Assembly: GCF_036625195.1 (NCBI RefSeq)
Contig: NZ_JAZKUG010000001.1
Span: 4,402,001-4,466,000 of the forward strand
Reading direction: 5' to 3'
DNA: 64,000 nt
From: Accumulibacter sp.
GTDB lineage: Bacteria; Pseudomonadota; Gammaproteobacteria; Burkholderiales; Rhodocyclaceae
This document shows positions 37,287-44,849 of the stretch, in pieces (positions within the stretch are counted from its first letter, which is position 1; the number at the start of each line of letters is the position of its first letter). The translations under genes were made by a program, and so were the position numbers. The notes beneath the pieces were generated by a model, which was given only the letters and a program-made list of their open reading frames with translations, ran no database searches and was not told the DNA's origin.

Positions 37287-37850
37287 ATGAAGCATTGCAG
37301 TGAATGTGGGGCCATGGTCGAACTGGCGATCCCGGCAGGTGACAGCCTGCCACGACACGTCTGCCGACAATGCGGAACCATTCATTACCAGAATCCGAAA
37401 CTGGTGGTTGGCTGCATCGCCGAATGGCAGGACCGCATCCTGCTGTGCCGGCGTTCGATCGAGCCACGCTACGGCCTGTGGACCCTGCCCGCCGGGTTCA
37501 TGGAGAACGGCGAGTCGACGGCCCAGGCGGCGATTCGCGAAACGCTCGAGGAAGCCTGTGCGCGCGTCGAGATCGAGCAGCTTTTTTCGCTCGTCGATGT
37601 GCCGCACATCAACCAGGTGCACCTCTTCTATCGCGCCCGCCTGCTCGACACCGGCTTCGCTGCCGGCCTCGAAACGCTCGAAACCGCGCTTTTTTGCGAA
37701 GAAGAACTGCCTTGGCAATCACTCGCCTTCCAGAGCGTCACCCTGTGCCTGCAGGCCTACTTTTCCGATCGCCGGAAGGGCAGGTTCCGGTTGCACGAAG
37801 ACGCGATCCTGCGCCGCCAGGAGGGGCCTAGCGCGCATCGTCGAGCGTGA
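37287..37850 (+). CDS. Nudix hydrolase with N-terminal zinc ribbon
   Basis: The 187-residue protein starts with a zinc ribbon (CSECG ... CRQCGTIHYQNPK) followed by a Nudix domain with the box GFMENGESTAQAAIRETLEEA (about residues 74-94), which provides the metal-binding Glu residues. The usual Gly near the end of the box is Cys here. Such proteins hydrolyse nucleoside diphosphate derivatives, often NADH or ADP-ribose; the exact substrate is unknown. The 3-prime end overlaps the end of the convergent TonB-like gene by 23 bases. Confidence 0.85.
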   Translation: MKHCSECGAMVELAIPAGDSLPRHVCRQCGTIHYQNPKLVVGCIAEWQDRILLCRRSIEPRYGLWTLPAGFMENGESTAQAAIRETLEEACARVEIEQLFSLVDVPHINQVHLFYRARLLDTGFAAGLETLETALFCEEELPWQSLAFQSVTLCLQAYFSDRRKGRFRLHEDAILRRQEGPSAHRRA

Positions 37851-38577
37851 ATTCGACCGGCAGCAGGATGCGAAAATCCCGCCCCCTGAGTCCCGCCGGC
37901 AGAAGCGTGGCCGCCGCAGCCTGTTCGAGGATCGCGACCGCCTGCTGATCGAGCGGGGCATGACCGCTCGAGCGAGCAAGCGAGAATTGCGGGCGTGGTT
38001 GCCAAGCGCTGACGCTGATGGCGACCTCGACCCGTCCCTCCCAGCCACGCTCGCGCGCCAGCACCGGATAGCCCTTGAAGCGACGCGATGCGATCGCCAG
38101 GTCGATCCGGTACTGCCGCAGGTCATCCGCACTGACTGCCGTGGCCGGCGTCCCGCCGCCCAACCGGGAGTCTGTCGCCGGCACTTCGCCCGCTGCCACT
38201 CCGCTGTCCGACAACGATCCAGATGCTGATGGCCGTGACGGGCCGATCTTCTCCGCTCCGGAGACGCCCGCCGACGAAGCCGCCGGCTCCCGGGGTGCCG
38301 GTCGGTGTGCCGGGGGGCGAGGCGCGGCAACGGCTGCCGTTGGCCAAGGCTGAGGTGCCGCCCGCCCGCTGGACGCGGCAGGACCCGATGCCGCGCCGCG
38401 CCCTGCGGGCGCCGCGGCCGGCGCAGGTGGGCGTTCGACGAGCCTGGCGACGACGGGGACGGCCGCCTGCGCGAGCGGCCGTGCCGGCAAATGGTAGACG
38501 GGTACCAGCAAGCACGCGTGCGCCAGCAGCGAAGACAACAGCGCAAGCTGCATCCGTCGGCGCGCCGCCTCAGCCAT
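37828..38577 (-). CDS. TonB-family energy transducer
   Basis: The 249-residue protein has a short N-terminal membrane anchor (LALLSSLLAHACLLVPVYHL), a long Pro/Ala-rich periplasm-spanning stretch (about residues 35-110), and a C-terminal TonB-like domain (YPVLARERGWEGRVEVAISV to FRILLPVEFTLDD). It would transmit inner-membrane energy to outer-membrane transporters or have a TonB-like structural role. No exbB/exbD or receptor gene is adjacent. A second TonB-like gene is at 53105-53923. Confidence 0.8.
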   Translation of the reverse strand: MAEAARRRMQLALLSSLLAHACLLVPVYHLPARPLAQAAVPVVARLVERPPAPAAAPAGRGAASGPAASSGRAAPQPWPTAAVAAPRPPAHRPAPREPAASSAGVSGAEKIGPSRPSASGSLSDSGVAAGEVPATDSRLGGGTPATAVSADDLRQYRIDLAIASRRFKGYPVLARERGWEGRVEVAISVSAWQPRPQFSLARSSGHAPLDQQAVAILEQAAAATLLPAGLRGRDFRILLPVEFTLDDAR

Positions 38578-38844
38578 CGTCCCTGGCGCCCACGCGCAGA
38601 GCTGGCCTCGAGTCGATCACGCCACGGCGCCGACCTCCACCCGCCCCGCCGTCAGCTGGGCCGACGTTGCTCCGGGGCAGGCGGCAGCGCCGGCATGACG
38701 CCACCTGGGGCCGGCGACATCCCGCCTGCGACCGCGCCACCGGCAGACCTGCGGCGACCGCTCGCGCCAACCCCGCGTGGCCGGCGGCCCAAGCCTCCTG
38801 GGTCAGTCGCCGGCAAACGCCGGCGGCGGCTGGATCGTCGTCGC

Positions 38845-38985
38845 CTACTTGCGGCCCTGCGCCTCTTCCTCGCGCATCCTCGCGCTGAAAAAGCGCGCAA
38901 AACCGACCGCCATGGCGATCACGAAGACGATGACCAACAAACTGGACAGACCATAGTCGGTCGACAACAACAGTTCCCAAGCCAT
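38845..38985 (-). CDS. DUF3149 small membrane protein at the end of the cco locus
   Basis: This 46-codon gene encodes MAWELLLSTDYGLSSLLVIV followed by FVIAMAVGFARFFSARMREE. It is one membrane segment with a short acidic/basic tail ending EAQGRK. The MAWELL-start and single-span layout match DUF3149 proteins, which are often found beside ccoG/fixH in betaproteobacteria. The ATG at 38985 has GAGAGGAG upstream, and the gene follows fixH by 15 bases on the same strand. A role in cbb3 oxidase assembly is inference from position only. The 267 bases between it and the TonB-like gene hold no gene I can support. Confidence 0.75.
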   Translation of the reverse strand: MAWELLLSTDYGLSSLLVIVFVIAMAVGFARFFSARMREEEAQGRK

Positions 38986-39000
38986 GCTCAAGCTCCTCTC

Positions 39001-39540
39001 TCAATTGCCCCGCGTCACGGACTGCGGCGGACGCCGAGCCCGCAAACTCAACACCCCATCCGGCTCGACGACCCACTCGCCAAGCAGACGCCACTCCTGC
39101 CCATCGTCTTCGAGGACGACATGCCAGCGCCCCTGCAGCGGTCGCAAAGCACCACCGTAGACAGCCCCGCCTTCCGCGCGCAGCGACAACTTTTGATCGA
39201 GACCTGGACGAGTCGGGTGGGCGATGCGCAGAATCAGCGACTCCGGCATGCGGACGCCTTCCCGGGTCTGCAGCAAGACCCGTATGCGGTCGCCGCTTCC
39301 GCCCAGCACCAGTTCCGCGCCGATCCCGAGATCGGCGGCGCGCTGATCGCGAGCGGTGCGCTGGTTGATCCCCAGCCCCTCCTTGTAATAGTCGTCGACG
39401 ACCAGCCCATCGTTGCTGACCACCGCCAGATAGGCGGTGGCCACCCCGGCAATGACGACCACCAGCGGCCCGAGCATCAGCAGCCATGGCCAGGGCTCTC
39501 GGTACCACGCCTTTGCCGGCGAGTTCGCCGTCCTGCTCAT
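39001..39540 (-). CDS. ccoH: FixH/CcoH-type cbb3 oxidase assembly protein
   Basis: The 179-residue protein has a short N-terminal cytoplasmic part with WYREPWPWLLMLGPLVVVIA as a membrane anchor and a periplasmic beta domain. The conserved NDGLVVDDYYKEGLGINQ follows the span. CcoH/FixH is needed for stable assembly of the cbb3 complex. The start overlaps the ccoG stop by four bases (ATGA), so the two are translationally coupled. Confidence 0.9.
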   Translation of the reverse strand: MSRTANSPAKAWYREPWPWLLMLGPLVVVIAGVATAYLAVVSNDGLVVDDYYKEGLGINQRTARDQRAADLGIGAELVLGGSGDRIRVLLQTREGVRMPESLILRIAHPTRPGLDQKLSLRAEGGAVYGGALRPLQGRWHVVLEDDGQEWRLLGEWVVEPDGVLSLRARRPPQSVTRGN

Positions 39541-40949
39541 GGCTGGAAGAAGCTCGTCTTCTCGCGCACGGCGATGTCCGGATCCTCGTCGGCACGAATC
39601 TCGAAGTAGACGACGTTGGAGCCCTTCCTGCCGACGCCCGGCTCGGCGCGCACTGACAGCAGGAGGGTCTTCGACGACGCCGCCGGCACCTCGACGCTGC
39701 GCTCGCCGGCGATCTCGATTCCCTCGAGCCCGCTGACACCGACCGCGTAGCGGTGGTCGGCTTCGTCGGTATTCGAAATGTGCAGGCTGAAGACGTTCTC
39801 GGTGCGTCCGTCGTCCGCCTCGCGCGAGAGGGTCGAGCGGTCACGCAGGACATCCACCTTCAGCGGCACACGATGCGACAGGCTCCACACGGTCGCCACG
39901 ATGATCGCAAGCAGAACGCTCGCGTAGAGCAGCGTTCGCGGCCGCAACAGGTGCGCCGCCATCTGCCGCACCGTATAGTGCCGCGCCATGGCGTTCTCTG
40001 TCGAGTAACGGATCAGGCCGCGCGGTGAGCCGACCTTGTCCATCACCTGGTCGCAGGCGTCGATGCACGCGGCACAGGCGATGCACTCGAGCTGCAGACC
40101 ATTCCGGATGTCGATCCCGGTCGGACAGACCTGCACGCAGATGCTGCAGTCCACGCAGTCGCCGAGCGCCGCCGACTTCACCGCGCCCCCCTTCCGGCGA
40201 GCGCCGCGCGGCTCCCCGCGCTCCGGGTCATAGCTGATGATCAGCGTGTCGGGGTCGAACATCACGCCCTGGAAACGCGCATACGGGCACATGTACTTGC
40301 ACACCTGCTCGCGCAGAAAGCCCGCCATCATGTAGAGGAAAGCGGCGTAGAACAGGATCCAGAAGGTCTCCCACGGCCCGAGGGCAAACGCGGCGATCGC
40401 CGGCAGCAGTTCCCTGATCGGGGTGAAGTAACCGACGAAGGTGATGCCGGTCCATAAAGCGATCAGCAGCCACAGAGCGTGCTTGATGAACTTGAGACGA
40501 AACTTGCGCGCACTCATCGGCTGCGCGTCGAGCTTCATCCGCGCCGGCCGCTCGCCTTCGATCCTGCGCTCGATCCACATCAGAATCTCGGTATACACCG
40601 TCTGCGGGCAGGCGTAACCGCAGAACAGGCGGCCACCGACAGCAGTGACAAGGAACAGGCCGTAGGCCGAAATGACGAGCAGAATCGCCAAATAGATCAC
40701 GTCCTGCGGCCAGAAGACCATCCCGAAGATGTAGAAGCGACGCTCCTCGATGTGGAAGAGAACCGCCTGCCGGCCACCCCATTCCAGCCAGCAGAGCCCG
40801 TAGAACAGCGCCTGCGTGAAGCAGACCATCGCCCAGCGCCAGTTGTTGAAGATCCCCGTGGTACTGCGTGCGTAGACCGTGCGATGCTTCTCGTACAGCC
40901 CGTCGACGTTGATGGGAATTGCCTTGGCCTTGCCCGCCGCCTGGTCCAT
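39537..40949 (-). CDS. ccoG: CcoG (RdxA/FixG) iron-sulphur protein for cbb3 oxidase copper handling
   Basis: The 470-residue membrane protein has several N-terminal spans with GGRLFCGYACPQTVYTEI and a double 4Fe-4S ferredoxin domain (CVDCSICVQVCPTGIDIRN and CIACAACIDACDQVM). A C-terminal periplasmic Ig-like domain is present in the family. CcoG acts as a cupric reductase in cbb3 oxidase biogenesis in other bacteria. A good FNR/ANR-type box and matching -10 lie just upstream, so it has its own oxygen-controlled promoter although it follows ccoP by 237 bases. Confidence 0.95.
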   Translation of the reverse strand: MDQAAGKAKAIPINVDGLYEKHRTVYARSTTGIFNNWRWAMVCFTQALFYGLCWLEWGGRQAVLFHIEERRFYIFGMVFWPQDVIYLAILLVISAYGLFLVTAVGGRLFCGYACPQTVYTEILMWIERRIEGERPARMKLDAQPMSARKFRLKFIKHALWLLIALWTGITFVGYFTPIRELLPAIAAFALGPWETFWILFYAAFLYMMAGFLREQVCKYMCPYARFQGVMFDPDTLIISYDPERGEPRGARRKGGAVKSAALGDCVDCSICVQVCPTGIDIRNGLQLECIACAACIDACDQVMDKVGSPRGLIRYSTENAMARHYTVRQMAAHLLRPRTLLYASVLLAIIVATVWSLSHRVPLKVDVLRDRSTLSREADDGRTENVFSLHISNTDEADHRYAVGVSGLEGIEIAGERSVEVPAASSKTLLLSVRAEPGVGRKGSNVVYFEIRADEDPDIAVREKTSFFQP

Positions 40950-40990
40950 GATCTCAGCTCCGATCCTCTTCCGAATTGCACCAAACTCTA

Positions 40991-41031
40991 ATATTAGCTT
41001 GTGGCATGAGAGCGAACTTGATCTGAATCAG
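40991..41031 (-). promoter_or_regulatory. FNR/ANR box and -10 element of ccoG
   Basis: On the plus strand TTGATCTGAATCAG at 41018-41031 matches TTGATnnnnATCAA with one mismatch. On the minus strand a TAATAT hexamer at 40996-40991 lies 31 bases from the box centre, which is the spacing of an FNR-activated promoter with the box near -41.5. Confidence 0.65.
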
Positions 41032-41186
41032 TCACGGTCGCATCGGCAACCGCGGGGGACAACTGGCGGGAAAGAACCGGGCGCAGGCGTTGCGCCGGAA
41101 AGACCGACACCGGGAAGCCTGCGGCGCCCTGGCCGGGAAAGACAAGAACGGAGCGGCGATGCGCTCCGTTCTTCAGCCATCACGAT

Positions 41187-42092
41187 CTACTTGCCGCCTG
41201 TGGTCGGGCCCAGGCTCAGGACGTAGGCTGCCAGCAGATGCACCTTCTCGTCGCCGAGGAACTCCTTCCAGGCCGGCATCTGGTTGTTGCGGCCCTTGGT
41301 GATGGTCTCCATGATCGTCGCCTCGGAACTGCCGTAGAGCCAGACCTTGTCGGTCAGGTTGGGTGCGCCCAGCGCCTGCATCCCCTTGCCATCGGGACCA
41401 TGGCAACCGGCACAGCCGGCGCTGTTGAACGCCTCCTGACCCTTTGCGGCACGCAGCGAATCAGCGGGAAGACCGGACAGCGAACGGACATGATTGGCCA
41501 GGTCCTTGATGGTCTCGACACCGAGTTGGGCGTGTGGCGGCATGACGCCGTTGCGACCGACGGCGATCGTCTCGACGATCTGCGCCGGCTCCCCACCCCA
41601 CTGCCAGTCACTGTCCGTCAGGTTCGGAAAACCCTTCGAGCCCTTGGCATCGGCGCCATGACACTGGACGCAATAGGTCAGGTACAGGCGCTTGCCGGTC
41701 TCCATGCCAACCTTGTCGGCCGCCAGCGCCTTGAGGTCGGTCTGCAGGTACTTGGCGTAGAGCGGCTTGGTCTGCTCGTCGAATTTCGCCATCTCCTTGG
41801 CCCACTGGCCACTCGACGACCAGCCAAGAACCCCGGGGAAGCTGCCCAGCGCCGGGTAGAGCACACTGTAGCCCAAGGCGAAGAACACCGTGATGTAGAA
41901 CAGCCACATCCACCATCTGGGCAGCGGGTGATTGTACTCCTCGAGGTTCTCGTCCCAGACGTGGCCCGTCGTGTCGAGCTTCGCCGGTGGTGGTGTGCTC
42001 TGCACCCAAAGCAGCACGGCACAGGCGATGATGCTCCCCAGTACGAGCAGAATGACGTACCAGTTCCAAAACTGACTCACAAAATCGTTCAT
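41187..42092 (-). CDS. ccoP: cbb3 cytochrome oxidase dihaem subunit CcoP
   Basis: The 301-residue protein has an N-terminal membrane segment, the conserved HVWDENLEEYNHPLPRWWMW, a second span, and two cytochrome c domains with haem sites CVQCHGADAKG and CAGCHGPDGKG. It relays electrons to CcoO and the catalytic subunit. Its start overlaps the ccoQ stop by four bases. Confidence 0.97.
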   Translation of the reverse strand: MNDFVSQFWNWYVILLVLGSIIACAVLLWVQSTPPPAKLDTTGHVWDENLEEYNHPLPRWWMWLFYITVFFALGYSVLYPALGSFPGVLGWSSSGQWAKEMAKFDEQTKPLYAKYLQTDLKALAADKVGMETGKRLYLTYCVQCHGADAKGSKGFPNLTDSDWQWGGEPAQIVETIAVGRNGVMPPHAQLGVETIKDLANHVRSLSGLPADSLRAAKGQEAFNSAGCAGCHGPDGKGMQALGAPNLTDKVWLYGSSEATIMETITKGRNNQMPAWKEFLGDEKVHLLAAYVLSLGPTTGGK

Positions 42093-42283
42093 GATGCTTT
42101 CCTCTGTCCGTTGCGATCCAAGCCAAGTTCGATCCGATCCGCTTCTTCATCGGTGAACGGCAGCATCGCTGCTTCTTCGAAGCGCTTCCTGTTGCCCTTG
42201 ACGCCGTAGGCCCACCAGACGATCCCGAGGAAGGTCAGCAGGGAAACGACGGTGACGATAGACCGAATGTCGTTGATGTCCAT
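42089..42283 (-). CDS. ccoQ: cbb3 oxidase small subunit CcoQ
   Basis: The 64-residue protein has one membrane segment (TVVSLLTFLGIVWWAYG) and a charged C-terminal tail with FEEAAMLPFTDEEADR, as in other CcoQ/FixQ proteins. CcoQ stabilises the complex, particularly in the presence of oxygen. It lies between ccoO and ccoP with a four-base gap and a four-base overlap. Confidence 0.93.
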   Translation of the reverse strand: MDINDIRSIVTVVSLLTFLGIVWWAYGVKGNRKRFEEAAMLPFTDEEADRIELGLDRNGQRKAS

Positions 42284-42287
42284 GCGC

Positions 42288-42902
42288 TCACCTGGCGTTC
42301 TTCAGTTCCAGGCCCATCCCCTGCAGGTAGGCAATGAGGGCGTCGAGTTCGCTCTTGCCCTCAAGCTGTTTCTTCGCACCGGCGATCTCCTCGTCGGTAT
42401 AGGGAACGCCGACCCGACGGAGGGCGCGCATCTTCGCCTCGATGGTGCTGGCGTCGGCCGGCGCCTTCTCGAGGAAGGCGAAGGCAGGCATGTTGGACTC
42501 GGGAACGACATCCCGCGGATTGATCAGGTGCACCCGGTGCCACTCGTCGGAGTAACGTCCGCCGACGCGGGCGAGGTCGGGACCGGTTCGCTTCGAACCC
42601 CACTGGAAGGGGTGGTCATAGACGAACTCGCCGGCGACCGAATAATGCCCGTAGCGCTCGGTCTCGGCACGGAACGGACGGATCATCTGCGAATGGCAGA
42701 GAAAACAGCCTTCGCGGATGTAGACGTCGCGCCCCGTGAGCCGGACCGGATCGTAGGGCTTGAGCCCGGTCACCGGTTGGGTGGTCGACTTCTGGAAGAA
42801 CTGTGGAACGATTTCCACCAGTCCGCCGACGCTGACCACCAGCAGGGTCAGCACGATCATCAGCGGGACACTGCGTTCAACTGCATCTTGCGTGATCTTC
42901 AT
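42288..42902 (-). CDS. ccoO: cbb3 cytochrome oxidase monohaem subunit CcoO
   Basis: The 204-residue protein has an N-terminal membrane anchor and a single cytochrome c domain with CFLCHSQMIRPFRAE (about residues 57-71). YSVAGEFVYDHPFQWGSKRTGPDL follows, as in all CcoO subunits; this stretch is split here as YSVAGEFVYD and HPFQWGSKRTGPDL. It delivers electrons to the CcoN haems. The gene starts 13 bases after ccoN. Confidence 0.97.
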   Translation of the reverse strand: MKITQDAVERSVPLMIVLTLLVVSVGGLVEIVPQFFQKSTTQPVTGLKPYDPVRLTGRDVYIREGCFLCHSQMIRPFRAETERYGHYSVAGEFVYDHPFQWGSKRTGPDLARVGGRYSDEWHRVHLINPRDVVPESNMPAFAFLEKAPADASTIEAKMRALRRVGVPYTDEEIAGAKKQLEGKSELDALIAYLQGMGLELKNAR

Positions 42903-42915
42903 TGCTTCTTCCTTG

Positions 42916-44343
42916 TCAGGCGTGGTGGGCGGCAGGCACCAGGACGCGCGCGTCGTCGACCGTACGCCCGCCTGCGATCGTCTTGAACATGTTGTAGGCC
43001 ATCACCAGCATGCCGACCAGGAACAGGACGCCACCGAGGAACCGGATCGCCCAGAAGGGATAGGAGGCCTTGACCGATTCGACGAAGCTGTAGGTCAGCG
43101 TGCCGTCGGCATTGACCGCGCGCCACATGAGGCCCTGCATCACGCCGGCGATCCACATCGACGCGATGTAGAGCACGACGCCGATGGTCGCCACCCAGAA
43201 GTGCACCGTGATCAGCCTGACGCTGAACATCTCGCTCTTGCCAAACAGCCGCGGCAGCAGGTAGTAGACCGAGCCGATCGAGATCATCGCCACCCAGCCC
43301 AGCGCACCCGAGTGCACGTGGCCGACGGTCCAGTCCGTGTAGTGCGACAGGGCATTGACCGTCTTGATCGACATCATCGGTCCCTCGAAGGTCGACATGC
43401 CGTAGAAGGACAGCGAGGTGATCAGGAACTTCAGGATCGGATCGTCGCGCAGCTTGTGCCAGGCGCCCGAAAGCGTCATCACCCCGTTGATCATGCCGCC
43501 CCACGACGGTGCCAGCAGGATCAGCGAGAACAGCATGCCGACCGACTGCGTCCAGTCGGGCAGCGCCGTGTAGTGCAGGTGGTGCGGCCCGGCCCACATG
43601 TAGGTGAAGATCAGCGCCCAGAAGTGCACCACCGACAGGCGGTACGAGTAGATGGGGCGCTCGGCCTGCTTTGGAACGAAGTAGTACATCATGCCGAGGA
43701 AGCCGGCGGTGAGGAAGAAACCGACCGCGTTGTGCCCGTACCACCACTGGATCATCGCGTCCTGGACACCGGCATAGGCCGAGTACGACTTGGTCAGCGT
43801 CACCGGAATCTCCGCGCTGTTGACCACGTGCAGCAGCGCCACGGCAAGGATGAAGCCGCCGTAGAACCAGTTCGCGACATAGATGTGACTCACCTTGCGC
43901 TTGGCGAGGGTACCGAAGAAGACGACCGCGTAAGCCACCCAGACGAGCGTGATCAGGATGTCGACCGGCCACTCGAGTTCGGCGTACTCCTTGCCCGAGG
44001 TGATCCCCAGTGGCAGCGTCACGGCGGCGAGCACGATGATCAGCTGCCAGCCCCAGAAGGTGAACGCCGCCAGCCCGTCGGAAAAGAGCCGTGTGTGGCA
44101 GGTCCGCTGGACGACGTAGTACGAGGTGGCGAACAGCGCGCTGCCGCCGAAGGCGAAGATCACCGCGTTGGTGTGCAGCGGGCGCAGGCGGCCGAAGTGC
44201 AGGAAACCAAGGTTGAGTTCGGGCCAGACCAGTTGGGCGGCGATGATCACCCCCACCAGCATCCCGACTATCCCCCAGATGACCGTCATCACGGCAAACT
44301 GCCGCACCACCTTGTAATTGTATGTTGACTGAGTTTCCGACAT
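42916..44343 (-). CDS. ccoN: cbb3 cytochrome oxidase catalytic subunit CcoN
   Basis: The 475-residue, twelve-span haem-copper oxidase subunit contains the His ligands of the low- and high-spin haems and CuB in segments such as AVIFAFGGSALFATSYYVVQ, VQDAMIQWWYGHNAVGFFLT and YMWAGPHHLHYTALPDW. It reduces oxygen at high affinity under microaerobic conditions. ATG 44343 is chosen because GAGGTGAG precedes it and the protein then begins MSETQSTYNYKVVRQ as expected. It is the first gene of ccoNOQP, with an FNR/ANR-like box about 110 bases upstream. Confidence 0.98.
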   Translation of the reverse strand: MSETQSTYNYKVVRQFAVMTVIWGIVGMLVGVIIAAQLVWPELNLGFLHFGRLRPLHTNAVIFAFGGSALFATSYYVVQRTCHTRLFSDGLAAFTFWGWQLIIVLAAVTLPLGITSGKEYAELEWPVDILITLVWVAYAVVFFGTLAKRKVSHIYVANWFYGGFILAVALLHVVNSAEIPVTLTKSYSAYAGVQDAMIQWWYGHNAVGFFLTAGFLGMMYYFVPKQAERPIYSYRLSVVHFWALIFTYMWAGPHHLHYTALPDWTQSVGMLFSLILLAPSWGGMINGVMTLSGAWHKLRDDPILKFLITSLSFYGMSTFEGPMMSIKTVNALSHYTDWTVGHVHSGALGWVAMISIGSVYYLLPRLFGKSEMFSVRLITVHFWVATIGVVLYIASMWIAGVMQGLMWRAVNADGTLTYSFVESVKASYPFWAIRFLGGVLFLVGMLVMAYNMFKTIAGGRTVDDARVLVPAAHHA

Positions 44344-44425
44344 GGACTCACCTCGTTCCTGATCAAGAAAACCGGTTTTCACCGCCCTGAATGCCCTTGT
44401 CCCGGGCACTGAATAAACGGATGCT

Positions 44426-44462
44426 ATTCTAACCTGACGGTGTCAAATTTGACACAGATCAA
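44426..44462 (-). promoter_or_regulatory. FNR/ANR-like box, overlapping palindrome and -10 before ccoN
   Basis: TTGACACAGATCAA at 44449-44462 matches TTGATnnnnATCAA with one mismatch. It overlaps a perfect 14-base palindrome, TGTCAAATTTGACA (44441-44454). On the minus strand a TAGAAT hexamer at 44431-44426 could be the -10 element, although its distance from the box centre (27 bases) is a little short. Confidence 0.6.
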
Positions 44463-44633
44463 CCTCCGCGCACGAGCGGACGGCGCCAGCGGGCAAAAAA
44501 ATGGGTGCGCCGAGACGCACCCGAAACCCCAACAGAGAAACATCCCTGGACGCCCCGGGCAGCGAATGCCGAAACATCCACGCCGGCGACCGGCGAATTA
44601 TCCCCGACCGACAAGAAGCCGCATTGACCTGCA

Positions 44634-44843
44634 TCAAGAGTCGCGTGGATCGGCAGGCGACCGGCCTGGCCGCCTGTCGTCGGCGCCTGCCGCGGGTGGG
44701 GAACGGTCGTCATCCATCAGGATGCGGTAGGCCGGCCCCTCCATGTCGTCGAACTGACCGCTGCGCAGCGACCACCAGAAGGCGAGCGCGATCAGGAAGA
44801 CGAGCACGACCGAAATCGGGATCAGCAGGTACAGGGTTTCCAT
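44634..44843 (-). CDS. ccoS: cbb3 oxidase maturation protein CcoS
   Basis: The 69-residue protein has a single N-terminal membrane segment (LYLLIPISVVLVFLIALAFWW) and the CcoS motif SGQFDDMEGPAYRILMDD. CcoS is required for cofactor insertion into cbb3 oxidase. It follows ccoI by six bases and precedes the ccoN promoter region (290 bases, mostly empty apart from the FNR-type site). Confidence 0.93.
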   Translation of the reverse strand: METLYLLIPISVVLVFLIALAFWWSLRSGQFDDMEGPAYRILMDDDRSPPAAGADDRRPGRSPADPRDS

Positions 44844-44849
44844 CGTCGA

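Noticed and set aside
38808..38825. Hairpin after the DUF3149 gene as a terminator
   Set aside because: The CGCCGGC/GCCGGCG stem has no T-run on the downstream side.
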